Made by a program: the position numbers and the translations under genes
The notes under the pieces: model-generated
Seen by the model: only the letters and a program-made list of their open reading frames with translations
Told to the model about the DNA's origin: nothing
The model's database searches: none
Origin: an uncultured Bacillota bacterium
GTDB taxonomy: Bacteria > Bacillota > Clostridia > Oscillospirales > Oscillospiraceae
Length of the DNA: 21,158 nucleotides
Reading direction: 5' to 3'
NCBI GenBank assembly: GCA_947383275.1
Contig: CANDCW010000042.1
Coordinates: forward strand, 1-21,158
In this document: positions 6,773 to 14,546 of the stretch, one piece after another
How positions within the stretch are numbered: the stretch's first letter is position 1
How the letters are laid out: the number at the start of each line of letters is the position of its first letter

Positions 6773-7555
6773 TTACTCCTCCCAAACTTTCCACTGGGCG
6801 TGTCCGCTGTTCCAATATCCTTCCAACAGCTCCTTGTCACGCTGGGTGTCCATGCACTGCCAGAAGCCGGTGTGCCGGTAGATAGCCAGCTCCCCCTCCC
6901 GGCTGAGCAGCTCCAGCGCCTCCTTCTCAAAGGGGCCGGAGTCATCGTGGACATAATCCAGCACCGAGGGCTCCAGCACCATGAAGCCGCCGTTGATCCA
7001 GGCGCCCTCCTCCTGGGGCTTTTCCCGGAATCCCCGCACGATGTCCGAGTCCGGGGCCACGTCCACTACGCCAAACCGCGCCCCCAGCTGAATCCCCGTC
7101 AGCGTGGCTTTCCGGCCCGTCTGCCTGTGGAACTCCAGCAGCTTGGGGATGCAGATATCCCCCACGCCGTCCCCGTAGGTCATCATGAACGGCCCGCCGT
7201 CCAGATAACGCCGCACCCGGGAGAGCCGCGCCCCCGTCATGGACTGGAGCCCCGTATCCACCAGCGTCACCTTCCACGGTTCCGCCACATTATTGTGGAT
7301 GGTCATCTCGTTCCCCCGGGTCAGGTCGAAGGTGACGTCGGACATATGGAAATAGTAGTCCGCGAAGAACTCCTTGATCAGATTCCCCTTATAACCCAGG
7401 CAGATGACAAATTCGTGGAACCCGTAGTGGGAGTAGATCTTCATGATGTGCCACAGGATGGGCCGCTCCCCAATCTCAATCATGGGCTTCGGCCTCAGGT
7501 GGCTTTCCTCACTGATGCGGGTGCCCAGGCCGCCCGCCAGGATCACAACTTTCAT
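6773..7555 (-). CDS. rfbF: Glucose-1-phosphate cytidylyltransferase
   Basis: This enzyme makes CDP-glucose from CTP and glucose-1-phosphate, the entry step of CDP-deoxysugar pathways. The 260-residue length is typical. The N-terminus has the nucleotidyl signature LAGGLGTRISEESHLRPKPM, followed by IGERPILWHIMKIYSHYG, the pattern specific to RfbF rather than RmlA. A metal-site TYGDGVGD lies near residues 127-134. The ATG has GGGGG a few nt upstream. It overlaps the epimerase gene by 4 nt and is in the same operon as rfbG (13448-14500), giving the first two steps of the pathway. Confidence 0.93.
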   Translation of the reverse strand: MKVVILAGGLGTRISEESHLRPKPMIEIGERPILWHIMKIYSHYGFHEFVICLGYKGNLIKEFFADYYFHMSDVTFDLTRGNEMTIHNNVAEPWKVTLVDTGLQSMTGARLSRVRRYLDGGPFMMTYGDGVGDICIPKLLEFHRQTGRKATLTGIQLGARFGVVDVAPDSDIVRGFREKPQEEGAWINGGFMVLEPSVLDYVHDDSGPFEKEALELLSREGELAIYRHTGFWQCMDTQRDKELLEGYWNSGHAQWKVWEE

Positions 7556-7593
7556 CGCGCCCCCATTCCCTTCCCCGTGCGGCGAATCGCCGC

Positions 7594-9645
7594 TCAGTAT
7601 TTGATGTTCTCTTTGATATGGTCGAATACGATGGCCTCGAAGTCCTCGGATAGCTCACGGTCTTGGATTTCCTTTCCGTTTTCCATGGAGAGGATTTTCA
7701 TCGTAAACCCTTTAGAGAGGTCGAGCAGGCCATCGTTGCCGGTAAAGCCCTTCGTCTCAAAACGGCATTCAAATTCCTCCGTCCGGACAGCCGCCTTATA
7801 AGTCTGTCCATGGTAGATAGACTCCGTATAAGCGAAGTTCCGGCCGGGACCGCCAAACGCGCGGGGCAGGACGCAGTCGTGCCCCGCAAAATCGAAGGGG
7901 ATGTCCGCCAGCTTTGCCAGGATGGGCAAGTAGTCAAAGTGGTTGACGTACTCCTCTGACACCTGGGCGGGCACACCGCCGCCCCGGAGCATCAGCACCG
8001 AGTTGGTCTGCATCTTCTTGAGCAGGTATTCCTCATGGTTCAGCGCCGGGGTCCCGTGGTCTGAATAGAGGCAGACCAAATATTCGTCCTCTGCGTAGTG
8101 CTCCGTGATGTAGTCGTAAAGTGGTTTGATCTGCCGGTCGAAATTCCTCAGCGCCGCCTGGTATTTCGGGATATGCGACTCGGCGTAGCGCATCCAGACG
8201 CTTTTTTCATCGTGGTTTGTTTTCGCCATAGCCTCCCGGAACCCCAGCCGCGTTTGCTGGGGCATCGCCACGCTGAGCGCCTGCTCCGTCGTGTCCTCCA
8301 TAGAACGGTGTACATCGCACAGCCCCAGGGCGACAAACTTGCTGGCATCCGGGAACGCATCCAGATGATCCAGCACGTCTGCAATCAAGTGGCTGTCAGG
8401 AAATCCAATCGCGGATTTATGAATCGCCCGGTCAAATCCCCGCAAGCCGCCCATGTACGGGGATGTGCCCACAGAACCGGAGGCAAGGAATGTAAAATAC
8501 CCGCCTTCGCTGAAAATCTCGCCTACCGTTTTGCGCTGCGGTGGATATTGATACGCCGAACTGCGGTAAATGACGTGGTGATGGGTCGTATACAGGCCGG
8601 TATTCAACGAGGCCACCGACGGATGCGTCCACTCGCCCGTGGCGTAGCAGTTTTTGAAAATGGTCCCCTTTCCAAAGAATTCCCGGGTGTGGGGCATACA
8701 CGCGTAATCCGTGTCCGTCAAATAACGCTGGGAGAGCGCGTCCATGAAAATCGTCAAAACCAACCGTCTCTTCCCCGGCGCGCCCTTCGTCTCAACCGGC
8801 TTAGACACAATAAAATCCTGTTCGGAGGACAAGGATACAGGCTCATCCACATTGACGTAGTGATAAATATGAGGTGCTGCAATACTGAATTTGACTGGTG
8901 CGCCTGTAGATGGCCATATGGTAATGGATTGCTCTGGCTCGGTTGCCGCCACAGCCAGCACACGGTCCTTATTTTTTAATGTAAAACGTGCTGTTCGCGC
9001 TGCTTTCCATGTTTCTGTAGGCGTAATGGCGTATGCGTTGTATTCCCCAGACTGGCATAAAAGGTGTCTCAATGTATGAGAAAACACATCAATATGTGAC
9101 TGTCCCCAAAAACAGACAAAATCATTATATTTTTTTGAGGAATCGTAATATAGAAATTCTCCTATATATACAAACCACCGTTCTTGATTACTCAAGCGGT
9201 ATGCCGGGAAAAAGCTGCCTGGAGAATTCAGAATGTTCTGACGTACTGCAAATCGCTGCGTTTCTTCTGAGGATAGTTTTTGTAAAATCTCTCTTAACAT
9301 TTCTTCGAGCTGGGCATTCAATTCCGGCCAGCCTTCAGGCTCGCCAAATTGTATCGCAAAAACTCCGGCAATCCAACACTCCACCGCTGCAGTCAAATAC
9401 TGCCCCTGGGCCTTGGCAATCAGAGCGTAGTAAAAGTGGTTCATGTGGTTGGTCGGGTTTTTTCCCAGCGCACTCAAAATCCACTTTTCCGCGGCCTCGT
9501 AGTCCTCCGCAAAAAATGACGCCACCGCCCGGGCCGTGCCGATCATGCAGTCATAGGGCTGGACTGCCTCATATTCGTTAATGTATGCCAGCAACTGCGC
9601 AGGTTCCAAATCTGAATGCGCCAAAACATCGTTTAAAAGCCCCAT
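7594..9645 (-). CDS. Alkaline-phosphatase-superfamily enzyme (sulfatase fold, Thr nucleophile) with TPR-like N-terminus
   Basis: A 683-residue protein. Residues 1-100 look like helical TPR repeats (DYEAAEKWILSALGKNP, then HFYYALIAKAQGQYLTAAV). Residues 130-290 are an uncharacterised linker domain. From about 293 comes a sulfatase/phosphoglycerol-transferase-type domain: LTIFMDAL with metal ligand D302, WTHPSVASLNTG (339-350), LCDVHRSM (442-449) and LYSDHG (526-531). The nucleophile position holds T340 where true sulfatases have Cys or Ser for formylglycine. Thr is used by phosphotransferases and phosphatases of this superfamily such as LtaS and EptA. There is no signal peptide or membrane segment, so it probably acts in the cytoplasm, transferring or removing a phosphate-linked group on the glycan or on flagellin. 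The start has GAGGGG upstream, 16 nt after the radical SAM gene. Confidence 0.75.
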   Translation of the reverse strand: MGLLNDVLAHSDLEPAQLLAYINEYEAVQPYDCMIGTARAVASFFAEDYEAAEKWILSALGKNPTNHMNHFYYALIAKAQGQYLTAAVECWIAGVFAIQFGEPEGWPELNAQLEEMLREILQKLSSEETQRFAVRQNILNSPGSFFPAYRLSNQERWFVYIGEFLYYDSSKKYNDFVCFWGQSHIDVFSHTLRHLLCQSGEYNAYAITPTETWKAARTARFTLKNKDRVLAVAATEPEQSITIWPSTGAPVKFSIAAPHIYHYVNVDEPVSLSSEQDFIVSKPVETKGAPGKRRLVLTIFMDALSQRYLTDTDYACMPHTREFFGKGTIFKNCYATGEWTHPSVASLNTGLYTTHHHVIYRSSAYQYPPQRKTVGEIFSEGGYFTFLASGSVGTSPYMGGLRGFDRAIHKSAIGFPDSHLIADVLDHLDAFPDASKFVALGLCDVHRSMEDTTEQALSVAMPQQTRLGFREAMAKTNHDEKSVWMRYAESHIPKYQAALRNFDRQIKPLYDYITEHYAEDEYLVCLYSDHGTPALNHEEYLLKKMQTNSVLMLRGGGVPAQVSEEYVNHFDYLPILAKLADIPFDFAGHDCVLPRAFGGPGRNFAYTESIYHGQTYKAAVRTEEFECRFETKGFTGNDGLLDLSKGFTMKILSMENGKEIQDRELSEDFEAIVFDHIKENIKY

Positions 9646-9661
9646 AGATACCCCTCATTGG

Positions 9662-10675
9662 TCACAGATTTTCATATTTTTCCAGCAGCTCCGCCGCATA
9701 CGGGTCAAGGTTGTCGTTCGGCGCGCTGACATAGCTGAACAGTGTACAGTCCGCGCACACCGGGATCTGTCCCCGCTCACCCCTCAGCAGGCCCAGCAGC
9801 AGCTCCCTATGCTTTGCGCCATGCCAGTGGTCCGCCAGCCGGTCTGTCACCAAATTGCACAGCGGGGCGGGGTTCGGCAATAAACAGCATGGATAGGCAT
9901 ACCCGTTGGGGAACACCGTCGCGGAGTAGAAGGGCTGGGGGCAGACATTGTAGCGGTTCACTACATTCCCATACAGCGTGTTGCCATAATCCAGCTTCTT
10001 CTCTGCCTCCGCTGCGGGTGTAGGATAGAGACATTCAATTTCGTACTCGTCCACGATATCCCGGTATTCCTCAATGAAGTCCTGCCGCGCCTCCGGCGTC
10101 GGCACCATCTCGTCAATAATTTTCGCAAACAGAACCACTTCCGGCCCCTTGCTGCTGCGAAAATAACGCAGCTGCTCTTTGAATCGGTCGTAATCCACAG
10201 CCACGCCGCAGGTGTCTTTGTACTCCTGGCTGGAGCGCCCTTGGAGGGATACCTTGATCCGGTCCACGCCCGCGGAAAGCAGCGCGTCGCTCATCTCATG
10301 CGTCAGCAGGGCCGCGTTGGTGGTAATCTCAATGGATTTCGTAAAATCCTTTTTCTTTACGTATTCCACCATGCGGGCAATATCTTTATGGGTCAGCGGT
10401 TCGCCGCCACCGGTAAAGTTGAACACCTTGAACCGGTCAAACCCCTCCAAATGGTCGATGCACCGCTTAAAATCGTCGAAGCTCATGACCCCGCGATCCA
10501 GCCCGATTTTTTTCCGGTGCTCCGCGTCCTCAGCCTGACGGCAATAGTAGCACCTGAAATTGCAGATATTTGTCACCATAAAACGAATGCAGAGAGGCCC
10601 ATTCACCAATGGAAGGACTTCATGGAGGCGTTCTCGCTTCCGGTTGCAGTCCTCCGGCGTGAGAAATTTCGACAT
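9662..10675 (-). CDS. Radical SAM enzyme with SPASM-type C-terminus
   Basis: A 337-residue radical SAM protein with the 4Fe-4S motif CNFRCYYC (C38, C42, C45), the GGGEPL segment typical of the family (FNFTGGGEPLTHKD) and a C-terminal Cys-rich region (VCPQPF, YPCCLLPNPAPLC, VCADCTLF) that looks like a SPASM or twitch domain binding further clusters. Such enzymes modify peptides or carry out radical chemistry on sugars and other small molecules. In this operon it may modify flagellin itself or perform an unusual deoxy, epimerising or carbon-bond-forming step on the sugar. It starts at an ATG with AAGGGGG nine nt upstream and lies between the glycosyltransferase fusion and the phosphatase-fold gene. 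The class is firm; the substrate is unknown. Confidence 0.85.
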   Translation of the reverse strand: MSKFLTPEDCNRKRERLHEVLPLVNGPLCIRFMVTNICNFRCYYCRQAEDAEHRKKIGLDRGVMSFDDFKRCIDHLEGFDRFKVFNFTGGGEPLTHKDIARMVEYVKKKDFTKSIEITTNAALLTHEMSDALLSAGVDRIKVSLQGRSSQEYKDTCGVAVDYDRFKEQLRYFRSSKGPEVVLFAKIIDEMVPTPEARQDFIEEYRDIVDEYEIECLYPTPAAEAEKKLDYGNTLYGNVVNRYNVCPQPFYSATVFPNGYAYPCCLLPNPAPLCNLVTDRLADHWHGAKHRELLLGLLRGERGQIPVCADCTLFSYVSAPNDNLDPYAAELLEKYENL

Positions 10676-10689
10676 TTTGACAATCCCCC

Positions 10690-12198
10690 TTACTTGGTAA
10701 TGCGGTAGCCATACTCGCTGGTTAGCAGGCCGTCCATGGCAGTCTGGACATCAGCTGTCAAACGACCGTTCTCCAGCGCTGCTCGAAGTGTTTTTTGGGA
10801 CTGTTCATCCATCTGATGCGGAATACGAGTGATATTACACGCCTGGACCTTCAACAGTTCAAGGATTTGGTTAAACTGTTCTACGCTGATCATGGTGACA
10901 AATTCATTCAGTTGAAAACTCCTCCCCATGATGGTGAGGTATGTGGCAATATCCAAGCTGTTGCGCAACTTCAAAAACAGCGTTCCAGAAGGGCGCAGGG
11001 CTCCCAGCAGGAGCCGCAGCAGGCGGGGCAGCTCCGCATACGTGTTGATGGCGTTTCCCAGCACAATGTAGTCAAACACTTTGTTTTCAAGAAAATCCGC
11101 CAGCCGGTCTATCCGGTCGCAGGCCACATGGTCGCAGACTGTCTGCAAATCGCAAAAATGCTTCGCCTGTGTTGTAAACGCCCACGTGCCGGCCTCCAAT
11201 ATACCATTGCGGCGCAGCTCGTTTTTTATTTGCAGAATGGGCATACCGCACATCGCATCCACGCCCAGGATTTCCGGCTTATCCTTCCGTTTTCCCGAAA
11301 TAGGCCCTATGTCCAAATACATCTCATAGTTGGACATATCCGACCAGCTGTCCAACCCATGGTATTTGTCCATAAAATTTTTGCGGCCCGCCTCAATAGA
11401 TGCTTGAAATTCAGCTTGATCCTTTTCCTCCCCGTGCCTAAAATCGTGGTCATGGTGGATAAACGTATCCATGCACACCATCAGCTTGTAGCCCGCCCGG
11501 CGAACCCGCACACTGAGGTCATCCTCCTCAAAATCGTGGAAAAATCCAGGGTCATCCAGGCCAATCAGATCCACCACCTCTCGCTTCAGCAGGTAGATGA
11601 TCGCCACCAGCCGAATGCGCTGTTCCCACTTTCTCGGATCGCTTTGGTTATAAGCCGCTGCCTGCTCTTGCATTTCCTCATAAGAGGAAAAGGAGAGCGG
11701 AATCTCCTGCAAATTGCTGACGTTGGATGCGCCCGGCGTTACCATGCCGACCTTCGGGTCGGATTCAAAACACCGCAGCAGGTTGGACAGCCAGTTTTTT
11801 GTGACAATGGCATCGTTGATGACTAACGCAAAGTACCGCCCTGAGAATGACCGCATGGCAAGATTTGTGGCATATAAGGCCCCCAAATTTTTCGTGATAT
11901 GGAGAATTTTCTTGTTTTGGCATTGGATCGACTGAAAATACTCCAGCGTACCATCCTCCGAGCCGTTATCCACCAAAAGCAGCTCATAGGTAACGCCCCG
12001 GGTATACTTCAAAATGGACTCCACACAGCGCCGCGTTTTTTCCAGCCGGTTGTACGCCAGGACGCAGATGGTCACCTCAGGCATACCGCTCAACAGACGG
12101 TCGTATACGCTTTTGCGGGAGGCATACAGATCATTTGACGCCGTTGGAGGCGTCAAATGATCTGTATGCACCACTTGCACCTGCTCGTTTTCTTCCAT
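10690..12198 (-). CDS. GT2 glycosyltransferase fused to methyltransferase-like domain
   Basis: A 502-residue protein. The family 2 GT-A domain covers about residues 39-290: MPEVTICVLAYNRLEK (39-54), LLLVDNGSEDGT (74-85), FALVINDAIV with the DXD-like motif (123-132), and FFHDFEEDDLSVRVRRAGY for the acceptor/base region. From about 305 a class I methyltransferase-like domain follows (FDYIVLGNAINTYAELP, then LRPSGTLFLKL), with no clear glycine-rich SAM loop, so it may be inactive. The first 38 residues precede the GT core and are encoded by a region containing a perfect 21-bp inverted repeat. The ATG at 12198 has GGGAGGGCGG upstream. It probably transfers a sugar to flagellin or extends the glycan. 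It lies 21 nt after the C-methyltransferase gene. Confidence 0.85.
   Translation of the reverse strand: MEENEQVQVVHTDHLTPPTASNDLYASRKSVYDRLLSGMPEVTICVLAYNRLEKTRRCVESILKYTRGVTYELLLVDNGSEDGTLEYFQSIQCQNKKILHITKNLGALYATNLAMRSFSGRYFALVINDAIVTKNWLSNLLRCFESDPKVGMVTPGASNVSNLQEIPLSFSSYEEMQEQAAAYNQSDPRKWEQRIRLVAIIYLLKREVVDLIGLDDPGFFHDFEEDDLSVRVRRAGYKLMVCMDTFIHHDHDFRHGEEKDQAEFQASIEAGRKNFMDKYHGLDSWSDMSNYEMYLDIGPISGKRKDKPEILGVDAMCGMPILQIKNELRRNGILEAGTWAFTTQAKHFCDLQTVCDHVACDRIDRLADFLENKVFDYIVLGNAINTYAELPRLLRLLLGALRPSGTLFLKLRNSLDIATYLTIMGRSFQLNEFVTMISVEQFNQILELLKVQACNITRIPHQMDEQSQKTLRAALENGRLTADVQTAMDGLLTSEYGYRITK
12122..12169. repeat. Perfect 21-bp inverted repeat inside a coding sequence
   Basis: Arms at 12122-12142 and 12149-12169 are exact reverse complements (one arm begins GCATACAGATCATTTG) around a 6-nt spacer. 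The element is in frame within the glycosyltransferase fusion gene and spans codons 10-26, upstream of the conserved GT core. In mRNA it would form a very stable hairpin 29 nt after the start codon. No second copy was seen in the window. It may be a product of replication template switching, a small palindromic insertion, or an RNA control element. Confidence 0.9.
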
Positions 12199-12219
12199 AA
12201 AAGCCGCCCTCCCAACTTG

Positions 12220-13398
12220 TCAATCCAGTCCCAAAATTTCTTCTGCAGTCAAAACGCTCGCCCTGCTTCCCATATCTTGCAGCTGCTTTTTGATCTCTTG
12301 CTCATAATTTCTGTTGGCCGCAATCACCCACCTGATCCCATGCGCTTCCAGTTCCTTGGGCGCTATAATCGGATGCCCGCTTCCTGGCAGGAATCCTCCC
12401 TGTTTAACGGGCAGGATATCCACGACGCAGTCAATCAAAGCGCCCTCCTTGTCAAGCAGGTTGCAGAACATAACGCCCCGGTTTGCGGCCCCCCAAAGCG
12501 CAACGTTCCCCTCTCTACCCAGCACTGCCAGTTTTTCCCCGGCCTGCCTCAGGTCCTGCTCTGTAATCCATGGACGGGATGCCTCCTGGGCGCGGTATCC
12601 ACGCCCGGCATGAACAGCGCCCTTCGCATTTTTCCGGCCAAGCACCGCCATATACTGCCCCTGGAAGCTGCTGGTAAACTCTATTTGTTCGATACAGGCA
12701 TCGAACATGAATTGCCCCAGTGATTCAACGGTAAAGTACGTATACCGTTCATAACTTAAATCCAGAATGGATCGCTGATTCAGCAGGTTCTGGAATTCCA
12801 GCCCCTCCACATACAGGCACCCGCCTTCGCGCAGGTTAAAGGCAATTGTTTGCATCATTTCCCTTGGGTTCGGCAATTGATCGAATACCTGCCGCATGAT
12901 GATACAGTCAAAGGCGCCCTCCCCCAGAGATTGGGCCAGCTCTTGGTCATATGCTCTCTTGAAAAAAGCGCACAATCCGTCCGCACTTTTTTCTGCGCCC
13001 AAATAGCTGGGGTCAACACCGCAGGCCAGGCATCCGGTTTCTTTTGCCAGGGAAGTCAAAAAAAGCCCTTTCCCACAGCCAATTTCCAGAACCTTGCTAC
13101 CTTTAAGCTCCACATTGGAGCTTAAAAAGTCAATCATTCGCCTGAAATGCGCCCGGTATTCCCACCCCAGGTCTTGGGAATTATCATATTTTGCGTCGTA
13201 AGACAATTCTTCCGGGTGATAGCTGCAGTTCCAAACCGTCCCGCATTCCTCGCAGCGCATCAGGGAGATGTCGCCCCGTAGGACTGCTCTCGCCTCCCTT
13301 TCAGTTCTGCATAATTGGTTCACCATCACCGGAATAGAATTAACCCGACATAAAAGACGCCCTGTTTTCGCTCCACAGCAAGGACAATATGTATCCAT
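12220..13398 (-). CDS. Sugar C-methyltransferase-like protein (Zn finger + SAM + Methyltransf_14-type domain)
   Basis: A 392-residue protein with the three-part layout of NDP-sugar C-methyltransferases such as TylC3 and TcaB9. An N-terminal zinc site uses CPCC (5-8) and CEEC (49-52). A central SAM-binding domain has KVLEIGCGKGLFL (102-114) and later FDCIIMRQVFDQLPNP. A C-terminal domain contains VALWGAANRGVMFCNLL, VVDILPVKQGGFLPGSGHPI and RWVIAANRNYEQEI, matching the known C-terminal fold of the family. Those enzymes methylate a ring carbon, usually C-3, of a 4-keto-6-deoxy nucleotide sugar. Here the substrate would be the RfbG product, giving a branched CDP-sugar. The gene lies between rfbG and the GT fusion. 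The family call is good; the carbon methylated is not determinable. Confidence 0.78.
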   Translation of the reverse strand: MDTYCPCCGAKTGRLLCRVNSIPVMVNQLCRTEREARAVLRGDISLMRCEECGTVWNCSYHPEELSYDAKYDNSQDLGWEYRAHFRRMIDFLSSNVELKGSKVLEIGCGKGLFLTSLAKETGCLACGVDPSYLGAEKSADGLCAFFKRAYDQELAQSLGEGAFDCIIMRQVFDQLPNPREMMQTIAFNLREGGCLYVEGLEFQNLLNQRSILDLSYERYTYFTVESLGQFMFDACIEQIEFTSSFQGQYMAVLGRKNAKGAVHAGRGYRAQEASRPWITEQDLRQAGEKLAVLGREGNVALWGAANRGVMFCNLLDKEGALIDCVVDILPVKQGGFLPGSGHPIIAPKELEAHGIRWVIAANRNYEQEIKKQLQDMGSRASVLTAEEILGLD

Positions 13399-13447
13399 TC
13401 GAACTCTCTCCTAAACTCCAGCCATGAGGCAACTCTTTACAGCTTTT

Positions 13448-14500
13448 TTACACATTTTCTGCGTCAAAGAATGCCCTGATTTGCGCCGCCATACACTGTG
13501 TTAAATCTTGCTTGCCTAACCACGCCTTGGCCCAGGCTACCGTCTCCGCAACTGCCCGCTCCGCATGCCACTTGGGCTGCCAGCCCAGCGCCGCGCGGAT
13601 CTTCGCGCAGTCCAGCCTCAGGATCGCATCTTCATGGGGGCCGTTGTGCGCAATGCATTCCCACCGGGCGGGCTCGCCCCACGCTTGGCAAAACAGGTCT
13701 GCCAGCTGCCCTGTGGTCAGGCAGTCGCAGCCATCCGGCCCCACATTATAGCTGCCCGCCAAGCCCACATCCTCATATTGCTTCTGGGCGATCAGCAGGT
13801 ATGCGGACAGCGGGTCCAGCACGTGCTGATACGGCCGGACCGAATTGGGGTTGCGCAGCTGGATTGGCTCCCCGTTCTGAACGGCGCGGACGCAGTCTGG
13901 AATGATCCGGTCTGCGGCAAAATCCCCGCCGCCGATCACATTCCCCGCCCGGGCCGTGCTGACCGCCACCCCTTGGGCCTTCAGAAAACTGTCCCGATAG
14001 CTGTCCGTTACCAGTTCCGAACAGGATTTGGAGTTGGAATAGGGGTCAAACCCGTTCAAACGGTCTGTTTCACGGTATCCCCAGGGCCACTGGCGGTTTT
14101 CATACACCTTGTCCGTGGTGATGTTCACAAAACTTTTGACCCAGGTGGACCGGCGGACGCACTCCAAAATATGCACTGTCCCCATCACGTTGGTATGATA
14201 GGTGCCCACCGGGTCACGGTAGCTCTCCCGGACAATCGGCTGGGCGGCAAGGTGGAACACAATTTCCGGCCGGGCCCGCTCAAAAACCGCCCACAGCCTG
14301 TCCAGAGCCCGGATATCCCCATAAATAGAGTTCGTCCGCTCCCCCGGTCCAATGAGCTCGCACAGGCTGGGCGAGGCAGGCGCAAGGGCATATCCAGTCA
14401 CCTCAGCCCCGGCCATGTTTAAGATCGCACACAGCCAGGCCCCTTTGAACCCCGTATGCCCTGTGACAAAGACCCGCTTACCACGATAAAAATCAAGCAT
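13448..14500 (-). CDS. rfbG: CDP-glucose 4,6-dehydratase
   Basis: A short-chain dehydrogenase/reductase that converts CDP-glucose to CDP-4-keto-6-deoxyglucose. Visible features are the NAD-binding GKRVFVTGHTGFKGAWL, FHLAAQPIVRESY, the TTDKVYEN motif, the catalytic YSNSK, and AGNVIGGGDFAADRIIPD, a sequence characteristic of RfbG. The length of 350 residues is usual. The ATG at 14500 is chosen because AAAGGAGT lies ten nt upstream; a TTG two codons earlier would be too close. Together with rfbF it establishes that the island makes a CDP-linked 6-deoxy sugar. It lies downstream of the TPR glycosyltransferase gene by 46 nt. Confidence 0.93.
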   Translation of the reverse strand: MLDFYRGKRVFVTGHTGFKGAWLCAILNMAGAEVTGYALAPASPSLCELIGPGERTNSIYGDIRALDRLWAVFERARPEIVFHLAAQPIVRESYRDPVGTYHTNVMGTVHILECVRRSTWVKSFVNITTDKVYENRQWPWGYRETDRLNGFDPYSNSKSCSELVTDSYRDSFLKAQGVAVSTARAGNVIGGGDFAADRIIPDCVRAVQNGEPIQLRNPNSVRPYQHVLDPLSAYLLIAQKQYEDVGLAGSYNVGPDGCDCLTTGQLADLFCQAWGEPARWECIAHNGPHEDAILRLDCAKIRAALGWQPKWHAERAVAETVAWAKAWLGKQDLTQCMAAQIRAFFDAENV

Positions 14501-14546
14501 GGGCAATCCACTCCTTTAACCCAGTACCGCCGGTCCATTCATAGCT

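Noticed and set aside
7594..9645. Annotation as a true sulfatase
   Set aside because: The position needing Cys or Ser for formylglycine is Thr, and no export signal or sulfatase-maturation context is evident; the nearby radical SAM enzyme modifies an unknown substrate and T340 cannot become formylglycine.
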